This document shows positions 43,587 through 51,973 of a stretch of 64,000 nucleotides of DNA, in pieces. The position numbers and the translations under genes are program-made. The stretch's first letter is position 1. The number at the start of each line of letters is the position of its first letter. Origin of the DNA: Gemmatimonadota bacterium (lineage in GTDB: Bacteria > Latescibacterota > UBA2968 > GCA-2709665); the NCBI GenBank assembly GCA_028873695.1, contig JAPPNU010000007.1, forward strand, positions 1-64,000. The letters run 5' to 3'. A model generated the notes under the pieces. It searched no databases, was not told the origin of the DNA, and saw only the letters and a list, made by a program, of their open reading frames with translations.

Positions 43587-45917
43587 TCATCGCTTGAAGA
43601 TTTCGGCCACCCACACCTGGCCCCGCTCGCGCGCCACGGCAATGCCGATATGCGTCAGTCGCGGGTCGAGAATATTCCGCCTGTGCTCGGCGCTCAGCAT
43701 CAGGTGCCAGTGCGCTTCCTCCAGCGAGGGCGCCGACGCCAGGTTTTCCAGCGCGACCTCAAATGGAATATTCAAACGTTCCAGGCGGCTCGTGAGGTTT
43801 CCGTACACGGGAGACCGGTGCGAGACGGAGCCGTATGCGAGCATGTCCTTCAGATGAGACGCCGCGGCATAGGCCAGTGCGTCGTCCCACTTCAATCTCG
43901 TGCGGCCCATCCGGCCGCGCGCCTGATTCACCAGGTCCGTCAGCCGACGACCCGCGGCCGCGTCGCCGGGATACAGCGCGACCTCGATCGAAGGCTTCAC
44001 CAGGGGCTTCAGATTGCCGACCGTGAGACTACGGTCTTCCAGCACTTGAGCGTCGCCGTTTTCCAGTTTCCCCTGGATCTGCAGACGGTAGTGTCCCGGT
44101 ACGCGAATCAGCAGGAATCCGGTAAACCGTCCCGCCTGGCGCCGGGTCGGCATATCCAGGACGTCGCCGTCCGGCAGCGCGAAAACCGCCATTGACAGCG
44201 ATTTCACGACGTCGCCCACCGTTCCCTGGATGGACGCTTCCATGCCGGGTGAGATTCGTTCCGGTACACGCTCCAGCCCGATCAGGTCGCGCCGGATCGA
44301 GCCGCGGTACCGGTAGGGCTCCACGAATTGCTTTGTGGCCGTACTGTCGGGGCGCACCTCGACGCGGTTGCCCTCCCTGTCCGTAACGACGTATCGATCC
44401 GGCGTCAGAAACTCGAGGCGTGTGCCCGATGTATCGGTCTGCACAATCCTGCCGTCCGGGAATTCCTCGATCACCGTCCCGTCTCCAAGCCGCGCAACGC
44501 GTACCCCGTCGGAACGCCGCACCGTTTCCGAACCGTCCGAATACACGGTGCGGCGCGATCGGTCCGCGAATACCTCCAATGTCTCGCCCAATGGGTGTTT
44601 CTGTACCTTTCGTCCGTCCGGAAACTGTTCAACCGTCGTGCCGTCGTTCATTCGCGTAAACTGACGCCCGTCCGCGAAGACCCGTATCCGGTGTCCCTCG
44701 GGCGTTATCGCCAGGACGCTTCCATCCGGATACCGCGTCTCTCGCGTCCCTCCGGGCGCCTCCACCTCCACCCTGCCGCCGGGATACAGCACATGCAGGG
44801 TCCCATCCGGGAATATCGTCCGCTCGACGCCGTCTGGATGCACCGTACGCGCGGTCCCGCTGGCAAACCGGTGCTCCCTCCTGCCATCCGGAAATATCGT
44901 CATCCGGTTCCCGGACGCATGCCGCCATTCCTGACGTCCGTCTCCGTACACCTGGTGCCGGTTGCCTTTGGCGTCTTCGAACGCCAGCCGGCCATCCGGA
45001 TACGTCGTCCTTACGCCTCCCAGCGCATCTTCGAATTGGACCGAACCGTCCGGAAACCGCGTTTCCCGCGTCCGATTGGGAAACTGCATCACGATTCGCC
45101 CGTTCGTATACCGCCACCGCTGCCGTCCGTCCGGAAACGTCGTCCATACCCGGCCGTCATCGTAATGCCGTTTCCGCACGCCATCGCCGGGATACGATGC
45201 GTTTTTCGGTCTGAGCCAGACACCGGCCTGCACCCGGAAATGGTCGTCCGGCGGAAGGTACGTGCGTTCTCCCGCCCTGTACACGGACGCCCTGAACAGT
45301 TGGCGGTGCAGCGCTACCGCGTCTTCGAGCGACTCGCGGTCCGCGATGGGCGGTCCAAACGCGGGCGGAAGCGCGCCGTACCGATCGGGATGCATGATCA
45401 GGTAAAGGTATTGAAACGGCCCCGCCGCGTTCCCGGAAGTCCGCCGGATGACCTCGCCGTTCCCGAAGATCACCGCCGTAACCACCCCCCGCGGCGTCGT
45501 TCCGAGCGCAGCCTTGCCAAGGGCAATCCGGTAGACGCGGTCCTTCCATTCCAGCCGCAGGTTGCGCACCGCCATCACCGTATCGAACCGGACACGATAC
45601 GACTTGAGCGGAACCATAATCAGGTCGCCCGGCAATGGCGCCGGAGCGTCGTCAACCGCCCACTTCAGGACGCCGCCATGCGCTCCGGCAACCACGCTGT
45701 CCGCCGCGTCACGGACGAGAGCGACGCGGCCCGTATCCGCTTCGGCCAGGTATCCGCCAGCCTCAGCTACGTAGTTCGCCAGCGTCCAATCCGCACGGTA
45801 GACGGCGTCGCCCGGCCGGCTCACCGCTCCCGATACGGTCACGGTTTCCCTGGGCGAACACGCGGCGAGGGTCAGCAGGAGGAGGATGGCAATGAAATTC
45901 AGGATATGGGGTTTCAT
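43587..45917 (-). CDS. SLBB / 32x nonapeptide G-box / CAP-domain lipoprotein
   Basis: A 776-residue lipoprotein with three parts. After the signal (lipobox LAAC, Cys20), residues 24-105 resemble an SLBB domain (VTVSGAVSRPGDAV ... EAGGYLAEADTGRVALVR ... PLPGDLIMVPL) as in polysaccharide-export proteins. Residues 244-531 are 32 gap-free nine-residue repeats of the pattern PDGRxxxxF/Y (for example PDGRQRWRY, PDGSVQFED, PDGRREHRF, PDGTLHVLY, PDGRIVQTD). This is the TCP10/CPAP G-box repeat, which in animal and fly centriole proteins forms one long free-standing beta-sheet. After a linker, residues about 655-775 form a CAP/SCP domain (DLVNQARGRMGRTRLKWDDAL, YGSVSHRSP, LENLASAP, SAEHRRNILDP). A surface-exposed rod carrying a CAP head is a reasonable inference. 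Confidence 0.87.
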   Translation of the reverse strand: MKPHILNFIAILLLLTLAACSPRETVTVSGAVSRPGDAVYRADWTLANYVAEAGGYLAEADTGRVALVRDAADSVVAGAHGGVLKWAVDDAPAPLPGDLIMVPLKSYRVRFDTVMAVRNLRLEWKDRVYRIALGKAALGTTPRGVVTAVIFGNGEVIRRTSGNAAGPFQYLYLIMHPDRYGALPPAFGPPIADRESLEDAVALHRQLFRASVYRAGERTYLPPDDHFRVQAGVWLRPKNASYPGDGVRKRHYDDGRVWTTFPDGRQRWRYTNGRIVMQFPNRTRETRFPDGSVQFEDALGGVRTTYPDGRLAFEDAKGNRHQVYGDGRQEWRHASGNRMTIFPDGRREHRFASGTARTVHPDGVERTIFPDGTLHVLYPGGRVEVEAPGGTRETRYPDGSVLAITPEGHRIRVFADGRQFTRMNDGTTVEQFPDGRKVQKHPLGETLEVFADRSRRTVYSDGSETVRRSDGVRVARLGDGTVIEEFPDGRIVQTDTSGTRLEFLTPDRYVVTDREGNRVEVRPDSTATKQFVEPYRYRGSIRRDLIGLERVPERISPGMEASIQGTVGDVVKSLSMAVFALPDGDVLDMPTRRQAGRFTGFLLIRVPGHYRLQIQGKLENGDAQVLEDRSLTVGNLKPLVKPSIEVALYPGDAAAGRRLTDLVNQARGRMGRTRLKWDDALAYAAASHLKDMLAYGSVSHRSPVYGNLTSRLERLNIPFEVALENLASAPSLEEAHWHLMLSAEHRRNILDPRLTHIGIAVARERGQVWVAEIFKR

Positions 45918-45949
45918 GAATAATTCCGTAAGCGATCAGGTACTGGCAG

Positions 45950-45969
45950 GGGCGACCGGCCGGTCGCCC
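45950..45969. other. Perfect 20-bp palindrome in a 355-base gene-free region
   Basis: GGGCGACCGG followed by its exact reverse complement CCGGTCGCCC. The flanking CAG...CGTA resembles the ends of hairpin family C (GCAGGGGC ... GCCCCTAC), so it may be a related repeat. It lies upstream of the CAP/G-box gene; the rest of 45918-46272 shows no gene. Confidence 0.7.
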
Positions 45970-46272
45970 GTATACGTGCCGGGTCTGCACATCACCCAAC
46001 CCGCAACGCCTGTCAATTTCTATAGACACAGGTCCTTCGATACCGGTTCAGAAAATCAGCCAATGGCTCCCAAGAAACGGTTAGACGGGAGACGTGAGCC
46101 GGGAGAAGAAGCCCTTGCCCGATCGGTTCCTCCTGTTTGCCCCGGCCTGAGTTGAAACATAACAGGCAGACCATGTCTACCCTCAACGTCTTACGTCTAA
46201 CCGGTATTTCGCGAAAGAGGTTGCGGAATCTTACGAACCGGTTTAATTGTCGGGTAAGCGATCGTCACAAAT

Positions 46273-47730
46273 TTGAATCGTCTCTTCTCCCAACTCGAGG
46301 AAACAACCCTGCCGGAAAGCCAGACACGCAGTCACGCTCCCTTCCACTTCGGCTTTGTGCTGGCGTCGCTGGCCGTTGCGCTGACGGTCGGATTCGGCTA
46401 TGCCGCCGTTCTGGCCGTGCTGATCGGCTTCCAGTGGCACATGGGCGGCTGGTGGGTCGCCATGCTCCAGGCCCACGGCCACGCCCAACTCCTGGGCTGG
46501 ATCGGCCTGTTCATCATCGGCGTAAGCCTCTATTTCCTGCCTCGTCTGGCCGGAACGCCCCTGCGCCATCCCCGTCTTCCCGCGTGGATCCTTGCCCTCC
46601 TCGTAACGGGTATCTTCCTCCGCGCGGTCTCGCAGCCGCTGCTGGCCGCCGGACTTGAAGCGCCGGTTCAGGTCGGCCTGCGATGGAGTCTGGGCGTCTC
46701 CGCGCTGATGGAAACCGCGGGCGTCTTCTGTTATATCTTCCTGCTGGTCGTTACCCTGCGCAGCGCAGCGCCGGACCGCCCCGCGCTGCAGACCGTTCGC
46801 ATCTTCCTGGTGATCGCCGTTGCCGGATGGGGATTGTATTCACTGCTCGCGGCCACGCTCGCGCTGCAAGCGGTATTCGGCGACAACCCGCTTCTTCATA
46901 TCGCCTGGAACCGGTTCGGCATTGAGTTATTCACGGGATTCGTCATCCTGCCCACGGCAATGGCGTATTCCGTCCGCACGTTTCCGCTCTACCTGCGCCT
47001 GCCCGCCGTCCGCTGGCCCGCCGCACGTTACGGACAGGTCTATCTCCTGGCGCTCATCCTGATCCACGCGCCCGTACTGGCGCAACTCGCGGGCGCGTCC
47101 TTCGCATCATCTCTTGCGCATCTCTCGCCCATAGGAAAGGTCCTGCGCGGCGGCATCCTCCTCCTGTTCATCTGGAAACTGGACGTCCTCTTCCGCCGGT
47201 ATCCTCCGTGGACCGTACACCGGATCGGCGAACCCGGGCCCGACAGACGCCCCACGCGACCCGGCCTGCCGGACTATGGCGAATTCGGCCGGTTCGAACT
47301 GCTGCTCTATGCCGCGTACGTCTTCCTGGCGCTGGCCGCGGCGGTAGAACTGCTGGATGGCGCGCTCGTCCTCTTTCACATGGCGTCGCCATTCGATCCT
47401 GACGCATTGCGCCACACCCACCTTGCGGGGTTTATCACCCTCCTTCTGCTGGGCATGGCCCCGCGAATGGTTCCCGGCTTCCTTCACAAACGCAGCGTCG
47501 CCTTTCCGGGTCTGGTGGTCGCCACCTTCTTTGTCGCGACGGCCGCCGCGATTTGCCGCATCGCGCCGCTGCTCCTGGCGGAGATTCTGCACGGGATTCC
47601 CGGTCGTTTGACGGTCTCGATGACCGCATTCGGGATTTCCGGCGTACTCGGGTGGCTGGCGGCGGCGATGCTGGCATACAATCTCCTTCAGACCTGGCGC
47701 AGACCGGCCGCGGATACCGGCGGTCCCTGA
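46273..47730 (+). CDS. nnrS: NnrS-family membrane protein
   Basis: A 485-residue polytopic membrane protein (about 12 hydrophobic helices) of the NnrS family, linked in proteobacteria to nitric oxide stress and denitrification and reported to bind haem and copper. Histidine-rich conserved segments are LQAHGHAQLLGWIGLFIIGVSLYFLPRLAG (from about residue 66), RHTHLAGFITLLLLGMAPRMVPGF and FHMASPF. The TTG start at 46273 has no good ribosome binding site and the first 20 residues are uncertain. No NO reductase or nitrite reductase gene is in the window. A terminator follows. Confidence 0.9.
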   Translation: MNRLFSQLEETTLPESQTRSHAPFHFGFVLASLAVALTVGFGYAAVLAVLIGFQWHMGGWWVAMLQAHGHAQLLGWIGLFIIGVSLYFLPRLAGTPLRHPRLPAWILALLVTGIFLRAVSQPLLAAGLEAPVQVGLRWSLGVSALMETAGVFCYIFLLVVTLRSAAPDRPALQTVRIFLVIAVAGWGLYSLLAATLALQAVFGDNPLLHIAWNRFGIELFTGFVILPTAMAYSVRTFPLYLRLPAVRWPAARYGQVYLLALILIHAPVLAQLAGASFASSLAHLSPIGKVLRGGILLLFIWKLDVLFRRYPPWTVHRIGEPGPDRRPTRPGLPDYGEFGRFELLLYAAYVFLALAAAVELLDGALVLFHMASPFDPDALRHTHLAGFITLLLLGMAPRMVPGFLHKRSVAFPGLVVATFFVATAAAICRIAPLLLAEILHGIPGRLTVSMTAFGISGVLGWLAAAMLAYNLLQTWRRPAADTGGP

Positions 47731-47738
47731 CAGACAGA

Positions 47739-47768
47739 AAAAACGCTCCCGGCGGCGGGAGCGTTTCG
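47739..47768. terminator. Bidirectional terminator between nnrS and hpf
   Basis: AAACGCTCCCG-GCGG-CGGGAGCGTTT is a perfect 11-bp stem with T-rich sequence after it on the plus strand (TTTCGTT) and a T-run on the minus strand. Confidence 0.9.
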
Positions 47769-47783
47769 TTGGATTGGCTTCTC

Positions 47784-48095
47784 TCAGTTTCGTTCTGCAG
47801 CGGGGACCCGCGGCCTGCGTTGCCGTTCCTTGACCCGCTTGAGCTGTCGGACCATCTTGTCGATCGCGCCGCCAAGCGCGGGATGGACGACGTCCTGTTC
47901 GTCAGTGGCTTTCAGGATGTGATTGTGCACGCGGACCACGATTTCGACCCTGTACATCCGGTTCTCCCGCTCCAGTGTGATTCGCGTATCCAGTATCGGT
48001 TCATAAAACTGTTTCAGTTTTTCCGTTTCCTTTTCGATATACTCCCGCAAACGACCGGACACCTCGAAGTGTTTTCCCCTGATTTCAGTTTTCAT
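47784..48095 (-). CDS. hpf: Ribosome hibernation factor HPF (short form)
   Basis: A 103-residue protein of the HPF/YfiA (sigma-54 modulation) family that binds the decoding site of idle ribosomes. KTEIRGKHFEVSGRLREYIEKETEKLKQFY and LEREN-RMYRVEIVVRVHNHILKATDEQDVVHPALGGAIDKMVRQLKR follow the family pattern from start to end. AGGAGG is five bases before ATG 48095. It lacks the C-terminal dimerisation domain of long HPF, so ribosome dimers would need another factor. Its upstream region is almost entirely made of a MITE-like repeat. Confidence 0.93.
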   Translation of the reverse strand: MKTEIRGKHFEVSGRLREYIEKETEKLKQFYEPILDTRITLERENRMYRVEIVVRVHNHILKATDEQDVVHPALGGAIDKMVRQLKRVKERQRRPRVPAAERN

Positions 48096-48113
48096 CGCCA
48101 CCTCCTTGCATAT

Positions 48114-48273
48114 CAGCCCGTTGAAAAAGTCCATCCGGGCTACGGCCGGCCCTTGCGGTCGAGATACTGCGTTACGCTCCCTCGCCGAATCGCAGGATGG
48201 GACTCGGTCGCGCGCCTTGTCTTCGACCACAATGCCTCGGCCTCGCCTACAGAGCGACTTTCTCAACGGACTG
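48114..48273 (+). repeat. MITE-like repeat family A, complete copy
   Basis: A 160-bp element bounded by 18-bp terminal inverted repeats: CAGCCCGTTGAAAAAGTC at the left and GACTTTCTCAACGGACTG at the right (two mismatches). The left 69 bases match 1-69 of the window on the minus strand. There is no coding capacity. It nearly fills the space between the RnfD-like gene and hpf, so the hpf promoter must lie in or beyond it. Confidence 0.85.
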
Positions 48274-48286
48274 CATGGTTGCACCG

Positions 48287-49147
48287 TCAACCGCCGACTT
48301 CAACTCGGGTTCCTGAACTTCCCGACACACCGCCGCGCTTTTCCATCCAGATTTCTGTCGCGATCGCGCACGGTCCAACGAGAAACAACGCATAGAACGG
48401 GGCATAAACCTGCTCGTGCAGGCGCAATACAGCTTCAACCACAGCCACGGACACTGCAACCCAGCACTGGCCGCGCTTTGTCTTCACCGTTGTCTTTGGA
48501 TCCGTAATCATAAAAAAAATAAACAGTTGGTACATCGGACCGGTAATGGGCGCCACACCCGCCAGATACGCCTGTCCCGTGACAAGACTTCGTACGAAGC
48601 CCAGCGCCAGGAAACTCGCCACGTACGTCAGACAGATGTGCAGCCGGTTTACGCGCCAGACCGCCATCCAGCCAAACACCCAGATCACCAGCATGACCCA
48701 GACGGCGTTGCCCCACTGAACGCTCAGTCCCGCCGCCATTTCCGGCGCAAGGAAGAACATTGCGCTCACGCCGAGATTGGAGGGGTTCCAGAGATGCCGC
48801 CCGCGCCAGCGGATCACATACTTGGACAGAATCGAAACCGCGCTGCAAAGCGCATAGGGCCAGAGCCAGAGCGAACGGATCAGAATCCCCACGCTGATCC
48901 CGGTGATGTATCCGCTCACGAAATTCGGTTTGCGGCTCCCGTGCAACCAACCCAGCAGGGCCTCCACGCCAACCGCTACCGCGATGGCCAGGGCGGTCTT
49001 TGACAGGCCCTCGAGAATTCCATACGTAACCTGGCTGCCAACCAATATGCAGGTGATGAGCGCCGGCGGCAGGAAACGATGACCGTCAGCAGACCACCAT
49101 GAACGAATCGAAGTCCGGCGTGCGGCCAGGTCCGTGTCCGTTGTCAA
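48287..49147 (-). CDS. RnfD/NqrB-like membrane protein (orphan)
   Basis: A 286-residue membrane protein related to the RnfD/NqrB subunits and to UnbU-type proteins of enediyne clusters. It has eight or more hydrophobic helices, a WNPSNLGVSAMFF segment and FFMITDPKTTVKTKRGQ, which corresponds to the flavin-attachment loop region of RnfD/NqrB. TTG 49147 with GGAGG seven bases upstream is the preferred start, giving TTDTDLAARRTSIRSWW. No other rnf or nqr gene is present, so it cannot be part of a local Rnf complex; a stand-alone flavin-linked redox or transport role is possible. Confidence 0.8.
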   Translation of the reverse strand: MTTDTDLAARRTSIRSWWSADGHRFLPPALITCILVGSQVTYGILEGLSKTALAIAVAVGVEALLGWLHGSRKPNFVSGYITGISVGILIRSLWLWPYALCSAVSILSKYVIRWRGRHLWNPSNLGVSAMFFLAPEMAAGLSVQWGNAVWVMLVIWVFGWMAVWRVNRLHICLTYVASFLALGFVRSLVTGQAYLAGVAPITGPMYQLFIFFMITDPKTTVKTKRGQCWVAVSVAVVEAVLRLHEQVYAPFYALFLVGPCAIATEIWMEKRGGVSGSSGTRVEVGG

Positions 49148-49398
49148 CGCAACACCTCCGTTCGATGCGCCACCCGCGAACAAGTAAGTACAAAAACCCG
49201 TCGCGGGCAACCCAAAAAGCGGGGCGAGCGAAGCGGGCGGCTTTCGTCTTTCGCACGCATTTCGATTCCCCTATCTTTCGGCCATCGCCCGAGGCCAATC
49301 CGGCAGAGACCATGGATGGCATCAATGGGATCCGCCTGGTGTAGTCTTACACGCGTGCAGGTGCGATCCGGTTTCCTCCTGCATCTCCCAACCGCCCC

Positions 49399-49455
49399 TC
49401 AGACCTCTCTCCCCGGCCCTCTCTGCTAAAGGAAAGAGGGAGAAAGACCGGACGT
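49399..49455 (-). repeat. 58-bp dispersed repeat family B, copy 2
   Basis: Reverse complement match to 8533-8590 (about 54 of 58). It lies in the gene-free region 49148-49527 upstream of the CgeB-like gene; the remainder of that region shows no gene. Confidence 0.75.
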
Positions 49456-49527
49456 CGCCCTGGCAGGCGCAGCGCGGTGAATGAACACCGCAATCGGATG
49501 CAAGACTTGACCTGAAAGGAACCTGAA

Positions 49528-50646
49528 ATGCCGAAAGTCCTCTTGCTGGGCGGATTCCTGCCCGGGCAATCCCTCTGGAGCATTCAGCAGGGGTTCAAAA
49601 GCATCGGTTACGACGTCCTCTACCAACCCACCCGGGGGTGTATCGAGGCAAATCTCGAAGCGGATATCGCACTGGCAAAGGAAGAGGCCGACGTCATCCC
49701 TCGTCACGAAACGTGGGACCTGAAATACAGGGACACCGGCGCATTTCAGGAAGGTCTGTTCAGAACCATTATCGAACACGAACCGGAACTGCTCATCTGG
49801 TGGTTCAGCAAGGACGACCGGCCGCCCGGGCTGATCGCTGAACTGCGGGAACGGTTTCCCTGGTGCAAGACGGTAACCCACACGCAGGATGATCCGTGGG
49901 ACCTTCTCCGTAGCCCGCAATTCACCCGGGAGTTCGAATTTGCCGCGACCTGCTGCAGGGAAAGTGTGGATGTCTACGCAAAACGCGGAATCAAGGCCAT
50001 CGTGCTCTATCCGCCGCCGGCGATGGAGTTGCACCGTTTCGCCAGACCGGCGCGGCACGAGGAATGTGACTTCTCCGTCACCGTCATGTCGCTGTACACG
50101 AAAGAGGGCGGCAGCCCGGAAGAGTACCTGGAATCAGAAGACCTGGTCAAACGGATCACACACACCATCCCCTTCCCCGGGCAGCGCGCGCTGAGACAGG
50201 AAGTGGTCGCCGCGCTCAAAGACCTGGGAAGGGTCCACGTATACGGGGGGCTGGGCTTCGGCACGTTCCAGGACCTGCCCAGATATTCCTACCGCGGCTT
50301 TCGGAGCTACATGGAGCTTCCGGGCGTGTACAGGGCGTCCCGGATCAATGTAAACCAGCACAATTCGCCCGACGCGAACGGTTACCTGAATCAGCGAGAT
50401 ACCGCAATCACCGGCAGCGGCGGATTCATGCTGACCGATTACGTGGCGGGCATCGAGGAAATCTTCGACGTCGGCACGGAAATTGACACGTGGACAGACC
50501 TGGAGGAACTCCGGAAGAAAGCGCGATGGTGGCTGGAACACGAGACCCAGCGGATAAGGGCCGCTGCGCGCGCGCAGGACCGGATCCTCAAGGAATATGG
50601 CAACGCTGCCTACGCACGAAAACTTATGGAGTTTGTCAAAACGTAG
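49528..50646 (+). CDS. CgeB/YkvP-like glycosyltransferase-family protein
   Basis: A 372-residue protein of the CgeB type (glycosyltransferase GT-B-like fold). It opens KVLLLGGFLPGQSLWSIQQGFKSIGYDV, a Rossmann start. VTHTQDDPWDLL marks the interdomain region, and NVNQHNSPDANGYLNQRDTAITGSGGFMLTDYVAGIEEIFDVGTEIDTW (from about residue 272) is the very characteristic C-terminal block, equivalent to the nucleotide-sugar-binding part, with the WWLEHE helix after it. It may modify a surface glycan. AAAGGA is seven bases before the ATG. It stands alone, convergent with an amidohydrolase gene. Confidence 0.82.
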   Translation: MPKVLLLGGFLPGQSLWSIQQGFKSIGYDVLYQPTRGCIEANLEADIALAKEEADVIPRHETWDLKYRDTGAFQEGLFRTIIEHEPELLIWWFSKDDRPPGLIAELRERFPWCKTVTHTQDDPWDLLRSPQFTREFEFAATCCRESVDVYAKRGIKAIVLYPPPAMELHRFARPARHEECDFSVTVMSLYTKEGGSPEEYLESEDLVKRITHTIPFPGQRALRQEVVAALKDLGRVHVYGGLGFGTFQDLPRYSYRGFRSYMELPGVYRASRINVNQHNSPDANGYLNQRDTAITGSGGFMLTDYVAGIEEIFDVGTEIDTWTDLEELRKKARWWLEHETQRIRAAARAQDRILKEYGNAAYARKLMEFVKT

Positions 50647-50681
50647 AGATCGCTTTCAACTCCCGTCCAGCGGATTCCCGT

Positions 50682-50722
50682 AAAAAAAACGCCCGCGGAC
50701 GCGATGGTCCGGGGCGTTTGTC
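50682..50722. terminator. Terminator between the CgeB-like and amidohydrolase genes
   Basis: AAACGCCCGCGGAC pairs with GTCCGGGGCGTTT (one bulge) around GCGATG. A run of eight A on the left gives a strong T-run for the minus-strand amidohydrolase transcript; it can also slow the plus-strand transcript. Confidence 0.85.
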
Positions 50723-50748
50723 GTTCCGCGGGCATCCGATCTGGTGTC

Positions 50749-51618
50749 CTATCCCGGCACGGATTCGCCCAGTATACGCAACGCGTTCCGATAGGTTATC
50801 TTGTCGTAAGCGTCTTTTGGCAACGACAGCCCCTGGAAGAAATCCATCAGCGCCGTGTCGAAATAGTCCCTCCCCCACAGCAGCTTGTCCTGAAACTCGA
50901 TGAGGAATTTCGTTCCGATTCCCGGGTCGCGCTTGAGCGCGTTCAGCGCGGAGCCAGCGGACAGGTCCGCCCACAGGTTGTCGTACCGGCGCATCAGATC
51001 CCACAGTTTTCCGCCCGGAAGTACCGGCGCACTCGGATACGACTGTTTGTCATGGAGATCGTCTCCCGAGATATGCGCCCAGAATCCCGGCGCATGGCCG
51101 ATAAAGGTCGTTTCCGGGCAGGCCGCGATCGCACGCTCGAACGCCTCGATGCTCCCGCCGTACCAATAGTTCGGTCTGGGATAGTTTCCCCGGCCGTGGT
51201 TGATGGGATAGTCGAGGTGGATTGTAATGGGCAGCTTCATTTCAGCGCACGCATTGTAAAGCTGAATCGCATCCGGGTCGTCGAACAGGACGCGCACTTT
51301 CATCTCGCTGGCAACCTGGATGCCGTGAATCTCATGCGCCGCACGCAGGCGGTCGGCGGCGTCGGGCCTCTTGGGGTGCGGGAAATAGCCCAGTACGAAC
51401 CGGTCGCGCGCCTCTCTTCCCACCTGAAGCACGTCTTCCAGCGGAATGCCCACCCCGCCCGGGGGCAATACCTTGTGGTACGACGGATCGTATTCGTCCT
51501 CCGGCACCTCCCACGTAAACAGCCACATCCTGTCAATACCCTGTTCATCCATATTGTTCAGAATCCGCTTTGCATCGAAGCCGTGCCAGTTCGGATGGTT
51601 ATGTGCGTCAATCAGCAT
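50749..51618 (-). CDS. Amidohydrolase family 2 (TIM-barrel) protein
   Basis: A 289-residue metal-dependent hydrolase or decarboxylase-like protein. LIDAHNHPNWHG carries the first metal ligands, LPITIHLDYP and TTFIGHAPGFW give the later histidines, and WGRDYFD supplies the C-terminal aspartate, the pattern of the amidohydrolase_2 family. AGGTGA lies before the ATG. A distant homologue with the same general fold is at 62.7 kb. The substrate is unknown. The gene directly upstream on the other strand is a Gfo/Idh oxidoreductase. Confidence 0.85.
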   Translation of the reverse strand: MLIDAHNHPNWHGFDAKRILNNMDEQGIDRMWLFTWEVPEDEYDPSYHKVLPPGGVGIPLEDVLQVGREARDRFVLGYFPHPKRPDAADRLRAAHEIHGIQVASEMKVRVLFDDPDAIQLYNACAEMKLPITIHLDYPINHGRGNYPRPNYWYGGSIEAFERAIAACPETTFIGHAPGFWAHISGDDLHDKQSYPSAPVLPGGKLWDLMRRYDNLWADLSAGSALNALKRDPGIGTKFLIEFQDKLLWGRDYFDTALMDFFQGLSLPKDAYDKITYRNALRILGESVPG

Positions 51619-51682
51619 TTCGAGTCACCTCCGGAAAAGAATCTCACACGTAAACGCGAGGAAAACAGAAGACACATTGGCA

Positions 51683-51838
51683 GGGCGCCCACAAGGGACG
51701 CCCCTACACGGTAAGGGGCACATAATCAGCTTTGCGGTCGGATGTACGATTGAAATTGCAGGGGCGTCCCTTGTGGGCGCCCGGTTTTTCGCCTTTGCCT
51801 TTTCTGACCACTGACACCTGGCCACCGACCGCTGCCTT
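51683..51838 (-). repeat. Hairpin family C element with 23-bp perfect inverted repeats
   Basis: Positions 51683-51705 and 51760-51782 are exact inverted repeats of 23 bases (each starting or ending GGGCGCCCACAAGGG), 54 bases apart. The right arm continues into CTGACCACTGACAC and GACCGCTGCC, the inverted counterpart of the CAGCGGTCAG module at 17507. The element fills most of the gene-free region 51619-51973. Confidence 0.8.
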
Positions 51839-51973
51839 TCTCTGCTCTTGACTTTTGCGGAACAAACAATCGACTTGACAAATCAGCCGAACCGGGTAAT
51901 ATGGATTCCACACCTGGAAAACCGGGCCTTGCGTTCACACAACCGCCACAATCACTCCATCGAAAGGGATGGT

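Noticed and set aside
42258..45923. Two long plus-strand frames opposite the GWxTD and G-box/CAP genes
   Set aside because: The second merely mirrors the nonapeptide repeats (Pro/Arg-rich readout of the complementary strand); both real genes have signal peptides and ribosome binding sites or recognisable domains on the minus strand.
47784..48290. A longer hpf product starting upstream at 48290
   Set aside because: The extension is translated MITE sequence; the family start and an AGGAGG site are at 48095.
50739..50757. A further end of MITE family E (GGTGTCCTATCCCGG) at the amidohydrolase stop
   Set aside because: Only about 13 bases agree and nothing beyond them matches, so chance similarity is likely.
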